Source of the DNA: Bradyrhizobium sp. SK17
Lineage (GTDB): Bacteria > Pseudomonadota > Alphaproteobacteria > Rhizobiales > Xanthobacteraceae
Reading direction: 5' to 3'
NCBI RefSeq assembly: GCF_002831585.1
Contig: NZ_CP025113.1
Span: 7,703,001-7,767,000, forward strand
Length of the DNA stretch: 64,000 bases
Below, in pieces: positions 1 through 11,001 of this stretch; position 1 is the first letter of the stretch; each line of letters starts with the position of its first letter. The notes below the pieces were generated by a model. The model worked only from the letters and a program-made list of their open reading frames with translations, had not been told where the DNA came from and did no database searches. Both the position numbers and the translations under genes were made by a program.

Positions 1-632
1 AAGATTCGATCCGCACCAGCCTGCCGCAGCAGAGCATTGCCGTCCGCCGACCGGTAGTGGGCGCCACCGACAAATCCCCACACTTTCATGCCCGCCGCCT
101 TCGCGGCCGTCACCCCGCTGACGCTGTCCTCGATGACCAGCGCGTGGTGCGGCTCGGCTCCCATTGCGGCCGCGGCATGCAGAAACAAATCCGGCGCCGG
201 CTTGCCATGCCTGACCATCTGCGAGGTGTAGAGATGCGGCCCGAAATGAGCCGCAAGCCCGGTCAGCTCCAGTGAGAACTTCACCCGCTCGATATCGCTG
301 GAGGAGGCTACGCAGTGCGGCACACGCAATTGTTCGAGCACCGCGGCGACGCCGGCGATCGGCTGGAGCTGGGCGCGGAAGGTCTTTCGCACCTCGCGCG
401 CCAGTTCGGGCAGAAAGGTCGCCGGCAATGGCGCGCCGGCCGCCTGGCAATAGTCGGTCAGCGCCGCCGAGCTACGCCCGAGGAAGAGGGTCATCGCCCG
501 CTCGGTGCTCATGTCGATGCCAACCCGGGTCATCGCCTCGGCGAGACAGCGGCAGCTCAATTCCTCGCTGTCGACGAGCACGCCGTCGCAGTCGAAGATG
601 ACCAGATCGGTCTCGGGCAGCCGCGGATCCAT
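1..632 (-). CDS. HAD-superfamily hydrolase, subfamily IA (C-terminus cut by window edge)
   Basis: About 210 residues are visible and the C-terminus runs off the left edge. The N-terminal motif FDCDGVLVDS carries the nucleophile and acid/base aspartates of HAD motif I. VASSS is motif II, GKPAPDLF supplies the motif III lysine and VIEDSVSG is the acidic motif IV. The order and spacing match phosphoglycolate-phosphatase/beta-phosphoglucomutase-like enzymes (subfamily IA), which act on small phosphorylated metabolites in the cytoplasm. The exact substrate cannot be read. The start is the ATG at 632, just ahead of motif I. The gene diverges from the ybaL antiporter gene across about 115 bp. Confidence 0.85.
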   Translation of the reverse strand, partial: MDPRLPETDLVIFDCDGVLVDSEELSCRCLAEAMTRVGIDMSTERAMTLFLGRSSAALTDYCQAAGAPLPATFLPELAREVRKTFRAQLQPIAGVAAVLEQLRVPHCVASSSDIERVKFSLELTGLAAHFGPHLYTSQMVRHGKPAPDLFLHAAAAMGAEPHHALVIEDSVSGVTAAKAAGMKVWGFVGGAHYRSADGNALLRQAGADRI

Positions 633-746
633 CCCGATATGAGATCATATGCTCAGTCTGTGAGCAATAGATCACATTTCCGGCGCAGAATGCCGCGCCT
701 CAAATGGTCGCGGTGCACCATTGGGGATGCTGTGCGACAAGGCGAA

Positions 747-2483
747 ATGCCGCATGACACACCTCTGATCGCGACCGTCGTCGCGGGCCTCGGACTTGCT
801 TTTGTCTTCGGGACCATCGCCCAGCGCTTTCGGGTTCCGCCACTGGTCGGATATCTGCTCGCGGGCGTCGCCGTCGGTCCCTTCACACCCGGCTTCGTCG
901 CCGACCAGGCGCTGGCCACCGAGCTCGCCGAGCTCGGTATCATCCTGCTGATGTTCGGCGTTGGCCTGCATTTCTCGCTGAACGACCTGTTGTCCGTGCG
1001 CAAGATCGCGGTGCCGGGCGCGGTCGCGCAGATCGCGGTCGCGACATTGATGGGGCTCGGCCTCGCGCTGTTGATGGGCTGGACCGTCGGCGCCGGCCTG
1101 GTGTTCGGTCTCGCCTTGTCGGTCGCAAGTACCGTCGTGCTGCTGCGCGCGCTGCAAGAGCGCCGCCTGATGGACACCGAACGCGGCAAGATCGCGGTCG
1201 GCTGGCTGATCGTCGAAGACCTCGCCATGGTGCTCGCGCTGGTGCTGTTTCCGGCAGTGGCGAGCTTCCAGGGCGGCGGCGAAGGCGCCGCCCTCGCCTC
1301 CGATCCGCTGGCCACCCGCTTCGGCCTCGGCCTGACCGGCGTGCTGGTGCTGACGCTGATCAAGATCGCGGTGTTCATCGCGCTGATGCTGGTGGTCGGA
1401 CGCCGGCTGATCCCCTGGGTGCTGCACTACATCGCGCACACCGGCTCCCGCGAGCTGTTCCGGCTGACGGTGCTCGCGATCGCACTCTGCATCGCATTCG
1501 GCGCGACCAAGCTGTTCGGGGTTTCGCTGGCGCTCGGCGCCTTCTTCGCCGGGATGATGCTGCGGGAATCGCCGCTCAGCCAGCGCGCCGCGCAGGAGAC
1601 GCTGCCGCTGCGCGACGCCTTCGCGGTGCTGTTCTTCGTCTCGGTCGGCATGCTGTTCGATCCGCTCAGCGTGGTGCGCGAGCCCTGGCCGTTCGTCGCG
1701 ACCTTGTTCGTCATCGTGGTCGGCAAATCGCTCGCCGCGCTCCTGATCGTCGTGCTGTTCCGTCATCCGATGGCGACTGCCCTGATGATCTCGGCGAGCC
1801 TCGCCCAGATCGGCGAATTCTCCTTCATCCTGGCCGAGCTCGGCGTCGCGCTGAACCTGCTGCCGAAGGCCGGCCGCGACCTGATCCTGGCCGGCGCGAT
1901 CTTCTCGATCATGCTCAACCCGCTGGTGTTCGCGGTGGTCGACTGGTTGACGGCGCGGCTCGAGAAGCCGGAGACCGCCTCGCCGACTGCCGCAACCGCC
2001 GAACCGATCCCGACCACGGCGTTGCAGGATCACACCATCCTGGTCGGCTACGGCCGGGTCGGCAGCATCGTCGGCGATGCCTTGTACGAGCGCAACGCAC
2101 CGTTCCTCGCGGTCGAAGCGTCCGACGACATGGTCGCAAAGCTCAAGCAGCGCGGCATCGAGGCCTTGATGGGCAACGCCGCGCGCGCCAGCGTGTTGCG
2201 CGCCACCAATCCGGCCGGCGCACGCTCGCTGGTCATCGCCATCCCGGAAGCGTTCGAGGCCGGACAGATCGTCGAGCAGGCGCGCGCCGCCAATGCCGAT
2301 ATCCAGATCATCGCGCGGGCGCATTCCGACGCGGAGGTCGATCATCTGAAGGGTCTCGGCGCCGACATCGTGATCATGGGCGAGCGCGAGATCGCCCGTG
2401 GTATGATCGAGGAGCTCGACCGCATGCATCCGGCTGCCGCGCTGCAAAGCGCGCCGGCCGACAGGGAAGATTCAGCGGCATAA
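747..2483 (+). CDS. ybaL: YbaL-family cation/proton antiporter with RCK-N domain
   Basis: A 578-residue inner-membrane protein that matches E. coli YbaL nearly end to end by eye. The N-terminal start (MPHDTPLI versus MHHATPLI in E. coli) fixes the ATG at 747, although the frame stays open far upstream. Residues about 1-400 form the multi-span Na+/H+ exchanger domain, including LLMFGVGLHFSL and the TASTVVLLRAL-like segment SVASTVVLLRALQ. Residues about 430-550 form a TrkA-N/RCK Rossmann domain starting ILVGYGRVGSIVGD. Family members are thought to move K+ or other cations out in exchange for protons, gated by a ligand on the RCK domain. The true ion is not established for YbaL itself. Confidence 0.93.
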   Translation: MPHDTPLIATVVAGLGLAFVFGTIAQRFRVPPLVGYLLAGVAVGPFTPGFVADQALATELAELGIILLMFGVGLHFSLNDLLSVRKIAVPGAVAQIAVATLMGLGLALLMGWTVGAGLVFGLALSVASTVVLLRALQERRLMDTERGKIAVGWLIVEDLAMVLALVLFPAVASFQGGGEGAALASDPLATRFGLGLTGVLVLTLIKIAVFIALMLVVGRRLIPWVLHYIAHTGSRELFRLTVLAIALCIAFGATKLFGVSLALGAFFAGMMLRESPLSQRAAQETLPLRDAFAVLFFVSVGMLFDPLSVVREPWPFVATLFVIVVGKSLAALLIVVLFRHPMATALMISASLAQIGEFSFILAELGVALNLLPKAGRDLILAGAIFSIMLNPLVFAVVDWLTARLEKPETASPTAATAEPIPTTALQDHTILVGYGRVGSIVGDALYERNAPFLAVEASDDMVAKLKQRGIEALMGNAARASVLRATNPAGARSLVIAIPEAFEAGQIVEQARAANADIQIIARAHSDAEVDHLKGLGADIVIMGEREIARGMIEELDRMHPAAALQSAPADREDSAA

Positions 2484-2549
2484 CGCGACCGCGACCAATC
2501 GCCAAACGGGGTGAGGCGCGCCTCACGCGAGATGAATGGAGATCAGGAC

Positions 2550-2783
2550 ATGGCGTTCAAGAGCCCGCACGTTTCGCTGGTGTCGTTCTCGATCGAGATC
2601 GGCGTCGAGGGAACGACAAATGTCATGCAGATCGAAACCGACCTGCATCTGAACACGCGTCATCCGAACTATGATGCGGCCGCGGTTGAGCGGCTGGAGC
2701 GCGACGCGCAGGCCTACCTCGCGGGCAATGCCGGCCAGGTGGCCCGGATCCGGCTGGTCTCGACGCGCAGCGGCCAGACCTGA
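2550..2783 (+). CDS. small hypothetical protein (77 aa)
   Basis: Short soluble protein with no signal peptide, membrane segment or motif I recognise. The ATG at 2550 is chosen because GGAG lies 8 nt upstream. A longer version starting at 2532 would place that ribosome site inside the gene. The composition is ordinary, with alternating hydrophobic stretches near the N-terminus suggesting beta strands and a short amphipathic helix around the ERLERDAQAYLAG segment. It follows ybaL by 66 bp on the same strand and may share its transcript. Function unknown. Confidence 0.6.
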   Translation: MAFKSPHVSLVSFSIEIGVEGTTNVMQIETDLHLNTRHPNYDAAAVERLERDAQAYLAGNAGQVARIRLVSTRSGQT

Positions 2784-2802
2784 CGGGGCGAGGCGCCAGG
2801 AA

Positions 2803-3027
2803 TCAGGGGCCGAGAAACGCCGGCGCCAGATCTTCCTGCACGATGATGTTGGCCGCTTCCGTCGTCAGCTCGCTGCCGACCAGATCGAGATTCTTCGCGG
2901 CCTCGAACAGCATCGAGCGGACGTCATCCGGGGTCAGCACGCCCTTCGCGATCAGCTTGCGCACCAGCGCTTGCAGGATGAGAACGTCGATCTCGCCATG
3001 GGCCAGCGGCGTCGGCTTGTCCGTCAT
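2803..3027 (-). CDS. small hypothetical protein (74 aa)
   Basis: Small acidic, largely helical protein whose ATG is preceded by a good GGGAG ribosome site. It contains segments such as GEIDVLILQALVRKL and TPDDVRSMLFEAAKN that read as amphipathic helices. No catalytic motif, cysteine pair or export signal is visible. It converges on the small gene at 2550-2783 with a 19-bp gap and lies downstream of the cbpA-cbpM pair on the same strand, separated from it by a palindromic repeat. Function unknown. Confidence 0.6.
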   Translation of the reverse strand: MTDKPTPLAHGEIDVLILQALVRKLIAKGVLTPDDVRSMLFEAAKNLDLVGSELTTEAANIIVQEDLAPAFLGP

Positions 3028-3071
3028 GATGGTCTCCCAGGGCTGAAGTTCGACTCAGGCGAGGTGGTTGT

Positions 3072-3233
3072 CTGAGCATGATCTCTTCGGAAAACCCGCC
3101 TTACACTTTTCCCGATCGTGCGCTAGAGCCTTTCCCGTTCCCGATGAAATCAGAACGGGGCTCTAGGTTCTTGTCTTGACGCGTTTTCTTCACGCGAACC
3201 GGTATCCACTTCGCTCGAAAACGCTCTAGCGCG
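3072..3233. repeat. composite interspersed palindromic repeat
   Basis: About 160 bp of noncoding DNA built from several inverted-repeat modules. The outer arms are CGCTAGAGCC (3121-3130) and CGCTCTAGCG (3222-3231). An inner hairpin pairs AGAGCC-CCCGTTC with GAACGGGGCTCT near 3125-3164. The left part (GAGCATGATCTCTTCGGAAA...) resembles the GATCCGGAAAA module of the repeat at 9723-9823. From memory, such elements are scattered between genes in Bradyrhizobium and Rhodopseudomonas genomes. The stop codon of cbpM (3226-3228) lies inside the right outer arm. Confidence 0.65.
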
Positions 3234-3501
3234 GCGGCGACGCGATGTCCTTGTGCAGTTCCTCGAACGCGCGGCGCAGGCCATGCAGTTGATCGACCAG
3301 ATGCAGGATGACGTCGATCCCCTCGTCGTTGACGCCGAAGTCGCCCTTCAAATCCCGGATCAGGTGCGCGCGCGCCACGTCGGTGTCCGAGAAGCTGACG
3401 TCGTGGGCGGTGTGCTCCGGCACCAGCCATTGCTGCTCGACCCAGAATTCCAGGGTCTGCACTTCCAGACCCGCATCAATGAGGAATTGCTGCTTGTTCA
3501 T
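3226..3501 (-). CDS. cbpM: chaperone modulator CbpM
   Basis: A 91-residue protein of the CbpM/MerR-like family. In E. coli, CbpM binds the J-domain of CbpA and blocks its stimulation of DnaK. The sequence has the expected N-terminal helix-turn-helix-like part, with a segment ending VEQQWLVPE followed by [15 protein letters not shown], and a C-terminal helix with [14 protein letters not shown]. Its ATG overlaps the cbpA stop codon as ATGA (3498-3501), so the two are probably translationally coupled. This is the usual cbpA-cbpM order. The stop codon sits within a palindromic repeat. Confidence 0.88.
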   Translation of the reverse strand: MNKQQFLIDAGLEVQTLEFWVEQQWLVPEHTAHDVSFSDTDVARAHLIRDLKGDFGVNDEGIDVILHLVDQLHGLRRAFEELHKDIASPPR

Positions 3502-4400
3502 GACGCACCATCCTCGCGTGGATTGAATGCCTTGCGATCCCAGCTCGATACGAACGCCTCGAGTTCGGGATCGGGTCCCTTGGGCAGGACCACCTTGAGC
3601 TTGACGAACTCATCGCCATGGCCGCCGCCGACCCGGGGCGCGCCCTTGCCGCGCAACCGCATCGTCGTGCCGGTGTTCGAGCCCTTTGGAACCGTCATGG
3701 TGACCGCGCCGGTCGGCGTCGGAACGTTGACCTTGCCGCCGAGCACGGCCTCGGCCAACGAGATCGGCAGTTCCAGCGAAATGTCGTCGCCCTCACGGGT
3801 GAAGCGCGGATCGGGGCGAACCTCGACCTCGATCAGCGCATCGCCGGGACCGCCCTTGCCGCTGCCGGGCATGCCCTTGCCGCGCAGACGGATGATCTGT
3901 CCGTCAATGAGTCCCGGCGGGATCGTGACGTCGAGCGTGCCGCCGTCGGGCAGCGTCAGGCGCTTGCTCGCACCCGTGATCGATTCGGCGAAATCGATCG
4001 CAAGGCTGTAGTGCAAATCGCGGCCGCGCCGGTTCGCGCGCGCCTGCTCGCTGCGACGGAGCAGCTCGGCGAATGCGTCGTCCTGATCCATGTAGTCGGC
4101 ATAGCCGGAATTGTCCGCGTAAGGGTGTCCCTGGTCCGCGGTGGCGAAATCCCGGTAGTAGCGATGCTGCGGCCGCTCGGCGCCGCTGGCGTCGATCTCG
4201 CCGGCATCGAAGCGCTTGCGCTTGTCGGCATCGCTGAGCAGGTCGTTGGCGGCAGCGACTTCCTTGAACTTGTCCTCGGCCTCCTTGTCACCCGGATTGA
4301 GATCCGGATGCAGCTTCTTCGCCAGCTTGCGATAGGCCTTCTGGATGTCGGCCGCAGACGCCGTCGGGGCAACGCCAAGGACCTCGTACGGATTTCTCAC
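3498..4400 (-). CDS. cbpA: DnaJ-type co-chaperone CbpA
   Basis: About 300 residues. The N-terminus is a J-domain ([20 protein letters not shown]) with the HPD tripeptide in [10 protein letters not shown] that activates DnaK ATPase. No zinc-finger cysteine repeats follow. A middle linker leads to two DnaJ C-terminal substrate-binding domains with signatures [14 protein letters not shown] and LRGKGMPG. This is the class II (CbpA) layout. The GTG at 4400 is preferred because GGAG lies 6 nt upstream. A neighbouring GTG at 4403 is too close to that site, and the ATG at 4448 would add an unrelated tail. It is coupled to cbpM by a 4-bp overlap. Confidence 0.9.
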   Translation of the reverse strand: MRNPYEVLGVAPTASAADIQKAYRKLAKKLHPDLNPGDKEAEDKFKEVAAANDLLSDADKRKRFDAGEIDASGAERPQHRYYRDFATADQGHPYADNSGYADYMDQDDAFAELLRRSEQARANRRGRDLHYSLAIDFAESITGASKRLTLPDGGTLDVTIPPGLIDGQIIRLRGKGMPGSGKGGPGDALIEVEVRPDPRFTREGDDISLELPISLAEAVLGGKVNVPTPTGAVTMTVPKGSNTGTTMRLRGKGAPRVGGGHGDEFVKLKVVLPKGPDPELEAFVSSWDRKAFNPREDGAS

Positions 4401-4523
4401 CACCTGCTCCGCAACACCGTGAATGCACTTGCAATCATGAGGGCGCAAAAGCCGGCGATTTGCAAGTGCGCAGGCTCATCGCCGGGAAACGGCGACGCTG
4501 AATGCGCGCAGCGCAACGACGAG

Positions 4524-4706
4524 CTAGGACGTATGCCCGGGATCCAGATAGTTCGGCATGTTCTTTTGCTGCTGCGGCGTCATCCTGGCGGGGTCCGGTT
4601 TGCCCGGCACGCCCCGCGGTCCGAGCAGGGCCCGCTGCATATCGTCTTCGCTCAGGCGAGGCTTTCGATCGTCAAGCTGTCCGTCGCCACCGAGACTTTG
4701 TGCCAC
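4524..4706 (-). CDS. small hypothetical protein (about 60 aa)
   Basis: Short hydrophilic protein rich in Pro, Asp and Gln, with a motif-like C-terminal part (MTPQQQKNMPNYLDPG). A strong AGGAGG site at 4714-4719 lies 6 nt before the GTG at 4706. A second GTG at 4709 is only 3 nt from it. The protein looks disordered, with no export or membrane signal. It lies between cbpA and the secreted repeat protein on the same strand. Function unknown, though the good ribosome site argues that it is translated. Confidence 0.55.
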   Translation of the reverse strand: MAQSLGGDGQLDDRKPRLSEDDMQRALLGPRGVPGKPDPARMTPQQQKNMPNYLDPGHTS

Positions 4707-4788
4707 CACCGACCTCCTCTGATGATCGCTTGTGCGGAGAAAGACTACCGCGCTCCGCCGGAACAGGCCAGCGGAGCGCGGACGTCGC

Positions 4789-6120
4789 CTAGTGCTCCTG
4801 CCGCTTCTCCTCCGCGGGATGGCCCGCAGGCGCGGCCTGGGCGTGCGGCTCTGGCCGCGCTGCCGGCTGCGGATGCGGCTCAGGGCGCGCCATCGTCTCC
4901 GGCCGAGGTTCCGGCCTTGGTTCGGGCCGCGCTACCTGTTCCGGCCGCGCGACGGGCTTAGCAGCGGGCTCGGGCCGCGGCTCTTCCCTGCGCACTTCTT
5001 CAGGCCGCTTCTCCTGCACGGCAGGCCGCGCGACCTCCGGCGCAGGGCGCGGCTCGGCGGCGGGCGCCGCACGCTTCTCTTCGACCGCGGGTCTGTTGGC
5101 CTCGGCCGGCGGATGCGCCACAACACCCTTCTCGGGAGCCGGAAGCGCATGGGACCCGGCAGGCGCCGGTGCACCGGGGTGCGGTTCAACCCTCGTCTCC
5201 GGAGTGGTGGTTGCACGTCTCTCCTCGGCCGCGGGCTTGTTCTGCTCAGCAGGCGGAATCTCCTTGCCCGGGACCGGGAGCGCGTGGGACTCGGCTGGCG
5301 CCGGCGCACCCGCCGGATGTCCCGGCTCCCCGGCTGCCGGCCTTGCGGCCGTGGCAGGCACCGCCTCACCGGCCGGCCGCGCACGAACCACGCCCGGTCC
5401 CTTCAACTCGCCGGGACGCGCCGTCGCGGCAACGGCGGGCACGCCGTTGTTGGCGCGCTTGAACAGGTTCGGATCCTGGCTTGCGGTCTCGACCTGCTTG
5501 CGTTGCAACGGTGTCGGCGCGAAATGCTGCTCGGTGGCGACCGCGCGCTCGGCGGGCGTCGGCCGCACCTCGATGCCGCCGCGGCCGCCATTGTAGCTGA
5601 CGTTGTTGATGGTGGTCTGATTGATCGTGACGTTCTTCTCATAGACGTTGGTGATCTGCGCGCCCTGCAGATTGTTCACGGTGCGATTGTAGAAGAAGTT
5701 GCCGTGATCCCAGCGGCCGCCCTCATAGCCCGAACCGCCGTAGCCGAAGCCGTAATTGATGCCGCCGTAGAAGCCGACGCGCTCGCCCCAATAACCCTGG
5801 TGGTAGATGAAGCCGCCGCCGAACGCGCCCCAGTAACCCGGGGTCCACAGCAACCCGACCCGCGGCGGCTGCACCCAGGTGCCCGGCACCCAATAGTAAT
5901 CGCCGCGATCCTCGTCCCATGACCAATTGCCCGGCGACCACATGTAGCCCGGCCCGGGAACCGGCGGCTGATCGTAAGTCGGCAATGGCGGCGGCGCCGT
6001 GTCGACGGCAGAGACCGGCGCGCATGCCGCGTCCTGCGCGCTTGCTGGTGCGGCCGTCGCAGTGAGCAGCGCCGTGGCAATCGCTGCACACGACACGGTC
6101 GAAAGGAGACGAGTGATCAT
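4789..6120 (-). CDS. secreted WxPGxW (YXWGXW-type) repeat protein with Pro/Ala/Glu-rich tail
   Basis: A 443-residue exported protein. It has a clear Sec signal peptide (hydrophobic stretch to about residue 28, ending PASAQ). Residues about 50-110 hold repeats of the YXWGXW family: GYMWSPGNW, YYWVPGTWV, LLWTPGYWG and YHQGYWGERVG, followed by a Gly/Tyr-rich segment. Residues about 150-180 are Asn/Thr rich (VTINQTTINN). The last 240 residues are low-complexity Pro/Ala/Glu/Arg with recurring units such as GAPAP-SHALP-P and RPEPRPEP. Family members are periplasmic or surface proteins of unknown role. The tail may be disordered and vary in length between strains. Confidence 0.85.
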   Translation of the reverse strand: MITRLLSTVSCAAIATALLTATAAPASAQDAACAPVSAVDTAPPPLPTYDQPPVPGPGYMWSPGNWSWDEDRGDYYWVPGTWVQPPRVGLLWTPGYWGAFGGGFIYHQGYWGERVGFYGGINYGFGYGGSGYEGGRWDHGNFFYNRTVNNLQGAQITNVYEKNVTINQTTINNVSYNGGRGGIEVRPTPAERAVATEQHFAPTPLQRKQVETASQDPNLFKRANNGVPAVAATARPGELKGPGVVRARPAGEAVPATAARPAAGEPGHPAGAPAPAESHALPVPGKEIPPAEQNKPAAEERRATTTPETRVEPHPGAPAPAGSHALPAPEKGVVAHPPAEANRPAVEEKRAAPAAEPRPAPEVARPAVQEKRPEEVRREEPRPEPAAKPVARPEQVARPEPRPEPRPETMARPEPHPQPAARPEPHAQAAPAGHPAEEKRQEH

Positions 6121-6735
6121 TGGGAGCCTCTTCGATGAGCACGTTCAACGTGAGAGCCGGAACAAAAGTTCCGTGCATCGGCAATGCACCGACACACTTC
6201 ACCGCTAGCGCCTTGACCTTACACCAGCCTGAAATGCATCGAAGCGAACGGAAACGCATTTTCGTGGCTATTCATCGGCGGTTCAGAGTGAATCGTGTCG
6301 TGACACGACATGATTCAGCGGAACATCGCGCCGTCGCGCGCGCATCACAAGCGCGCCGCGTCGCGAGCGAGGGGATCATTTCCGAAAACGCGAATCCGGT
6401 CCTCGCTGTCGCAGAATTGTAACGATCCGGACTCGCCGAATTCCGCACCGCCCGGATGACTGCGATCAGCGCCATCGGCGTGATTGGTGCATCCGCCATA
6501 CCAGCGCAGCCGTAGCAGTGCCGCCGGATGAGTGCCAACGACAGCGCGCGGCGATTGACACACCCTTGAAACGACCACACGATGCACGCAACGGCAGTGT
6601 CAGGGGCGCGGTTTGCCACCGGCGCAAATGCACCGGGCTGCCGCATGATGGATGTCATCGTTCCGCCATCTGTCGCCGGCGGCAATGCATGGCATGATCT
6701 GAGTTCGACGAGCCTGCGCTGCCCGAGGTGCCACG
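6121..6735. other. 615-bp intergenic region upstream of clpB
   Basis: This gap separates two divergent genes and must hold both promoters. A minus-strand open frame at 6272-6685 has no convincing ribosome site or protein-like composition, so I do not call it. The only clear structure is a 27-bp palindrome at 6290-6316, listed separately. A CTTGAA at 6565-6570 resembles the -35 of an RpoH heat-shock promoter, but no matching -10 follows. Confidence 0.5.
6290..6316. promoter_or_regulatory. 27-bp near-perfect palindrome
   Basis: Arms GAATCGTGTCGTG and CACGACATGATTC (13 bp each) flank a single central A, with one mismatch between them. It lies about 170 bp upstream of the divergent repeat-protein gene and 420 bp upstream of clpB. 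The symmetry suits a dimeric regulator site or a small interspersed palindrome. There is no T-run, so it is not a classical terminator. Confidence 0.45.
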
Positions 6736-9348
<2,613 letters not shown>

Positions 9349-9452
9349 GACGAGACGCGCACCGCCAGCGACGCACGCTGTCATCGCCGCGTCGTCCGGG
9401 CGCATCATATGCAAGCTGAACATTCAAGCCGAACTCAACCAGGGAGAGCGCC

Positions 9453-9722
9453 ATGACGCAGCAGGGCATCAAGGACAACATGGAGGTCATCGGCGCCGAT
9501 GGCGTGCATGTCGGCACCGTCGATCGCGTCGAAGGCAACCGCATCAAGCTCAAGAAGAGCGAGAGCGACGGCTTCCACAAGGGTCATCACCACTATATCG
9601 AGCTCGGCTTCGTTGCCGGCGTCGAGGGCTCCAAGGTGCGGCTGTCGGCCAATGCCGCCATCGCGGTGACCCTCGAGGAGGAGAAGTCCGGCAAGCCCGT
9701 TGGTCCGTCCGCGGAAGCCTAA
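9453..9722 (+). CDS. DUF2171 domain protein
   Basis: An 89-residue protein matching the DUF2171 pattern: an N-terminal beta segment (NMEVIGADGVHVGTVDRVEG), a Lys/Asp-rich loop and a His-containing segment GHHHYIELGFV, then an acidic tail. This resembles the PRC-barrel-like fold often found in small stress proteins of alphaproteobacteria. The start ATG has AGGGAGAG upstream. It follows clpB by about 100 bp on the same strand. Its stop codon immediately precedes the palindromic repeat. Biochemical role unknown. Confidence 0.8.
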   Translation: MTQQGIKDNMEVIGADGVHVGTVDRVEGNRIKLKKSESDGFHKGHHHYIELGFVAGVEGSKVRLSANAAIAVTLEEEKSGKPVGPSAEA

Positions 9723-9823
9723 AGCTGATCCGGAAAAGTGCGAAGCGGTTTTCCGGAAAGATCATGCGCAAACAGGAAGCCAAAGCGAGATGACGATTCA
9801 ACCTCATCTCATCTCGCTTTGGC
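9723..9823. repeat. interspersed palindromic repeat with two hairpins
   Basis: Two potential stem-loops. The first pairs GATCCGGAAAA with TTTTCCGGAAAGATC around 9727-9764. The second is a perfect 15-bp inverted repeat, GCCAAAGCGAGATGA (9779-9793) and TCATCTCGCTTTGGC (9809-9823), with a 15-nt loop. There is no T-run behind it. It is related to the left part of the repeat at 3072-3233. It could damp read-through from the DUF2171 gene into the peroxidase operon. Confidence 0.7.
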
Positions 9824-9939
9824 AATCCGGGCTCTTGTAAAGGCTCCGATGGCATGCTCCTCTCTCGGTATCCAGACGCCGATCTGGCGTTCGGCCCGCC
9901 TTTTTTGTCGTGGAAGTGCCGTTAGTTAAGGAGACCTGC

Positions 9940-11001
9940 GTGCCATCAGCCGTTCCGCAACCGGTCGCTGCGAAGCTGACGCGCGCGGCCATCTTCCTTG
10001 CGGTCACCATCAAGCCCAATCCGGAATTTGATACGGCGGTGCGGTCGCTCTGCGCCGATCTGGCCGCGCTGGTGCGCGCCGTCGGCTTCCGCGATCTCGA
10101 GGGCCGGCTGTCTTGCGTGATGGGAATAGGCTCCGATGCATGGGACCGCTTGTTCGGCGCGCCGAAGCCGCAAGGCCTGCATCCGTTCCGCGAGATCCAC
10201 GGCGTCCACCACGCGGTCGCGACCCCGGGCGACCTGCTGTTTCACATCCGCGCCGTGCCGATGGACCTCTGCTTCGAGCTCGCGACCCAGATCATGTCGC
10301 GGCTCGGCGATGCCGTTGCCACCTCCGACGAGGTGCACGGCTTCAAATATTTCGACGAGCGCGACCTGCTCGGCTTCGTCGACGGCACCGAGAACCCCGA
10401 GGATCAGGCGGCGCTCGAGGCCACCATCATCGGCGACGAGGACGCGGCCTTCGCCGGCGGCAGCTATGTGATCGTGCAAAAATACCTGCACGACCTGACC
10501 AAGTGGAACGAGCTGCCGGTCGAGATGCAGGAGAAGATCATCGGCCGCACCAAACTGTCCGACATCGAGCTCGACGACGCGGTGAAGCCTAGCTATGCGC
10601 ACAACGCGCTGACGACGATCGTCGAGAATGGCGAAGAGCTCGATATCGTCCGCGACAACATGCCGTTCGGCAATGTCAGCGAGGGCGAGTTCGGCACCTA
10701 CTTCATCGGCTATGCGAAGTCCCCGCACCGGATCGAGCAGATGCTCGAGAACATGTTCGTCGGCAGGCCGCCCGGCAATTACGACCGCCTGCTCGACTTC
10801 AGCCGCGCCGTGACCGGCACGCTGTTCTTCATCCCGTCGGCGACCTTCCTCGAGGATGCCGCGAGCGCGGCACCCGCGGCCCCGCCCGCCGAGCCGTCGC
10901 TGGATGACGCCGGGGCCGACGACACACCCGCACCAAGACTGCCGCCGGCCGATGGCTCGCTCGGTATCGGCTCACTGAAAGGAGAGGCTGGACATGAATA
11001 A
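9940..11001 (+). CDS. dye-decolorizing (DyP-type) heme peroxidase, encapsulin cargo
   Basis: A 353-residue heme peroxidase. The family motif GxxDG is seen as GFVDGTENPE near residue 145 and supplies the distal Asp. PSYAHNAL holds the likely proximal heme-ligand His, and IVRDNMPFG contains the distal Arg. The C-terminus carries a Pro/Ala linker and the sequence DGSLGIGSLKG, a classical encapsulin cargo-loading peptide. The enzyme uses H2O2 to oxidise bulky substrates and should sit inside the shell encoded by the next gene. The GTG at 9940 is chosen because AAGGAG lies 6 nt upstream. The longer frame from 9910 lacks such a site. The gene overlaps the encapsulin gene by 8 bp. Confidence 0.95.
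   Translation: MPSAVPQPVAAKLTRAAIFLAVTIKPNPEFDTAVRSLCADLAALVRAVGFRDLEGRLSCVMGIGSDAWDRLFGAPKPQGLHPFREIHGVHHAVATPGDLLFHIRAVPMDLCFELATQIMSRLGDAVATSDEVHGFKYFDERDLLGFVDGTENPEDQAALEATIIGDEDAAFAGGSYVIVQKYLHDLTKWNELPVEMQEKIIGRTKLSDIELDDAVKPSYAHNALTTIVENGEELDIVRDNMPFGNVSEGEFGTYFIGYAKSPHRIEQMLENMFVGRPPGNYDRLLDFSRAVTGTLFFIPSATFLEDAASAAPAAPPAEPSLDDAGADDTPAPRLPPADGSLGIGSLKGEAGHE

Noticed and set aside
315..746. N-terminal extension of the YbaL frame
   Set aside because: The frame is open far upstream, but YbaL orthologues start at the MxHxTPLI segment and the upstream part overlaps the HAD gene and reads as noncoding.
6565..6600. Possible RpoH promoter of clpB
   Set aside because: CTTGAA is present, but I find no CCCCAT-like or CCTAT-like -10 at the right distance.
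6272..6685. Minus-strand open frame of 137 codons upstream of clpB
   Set aside because: No ribosome site, Arg/Ala-rich composition, and it lies across the promoter region of clpB.
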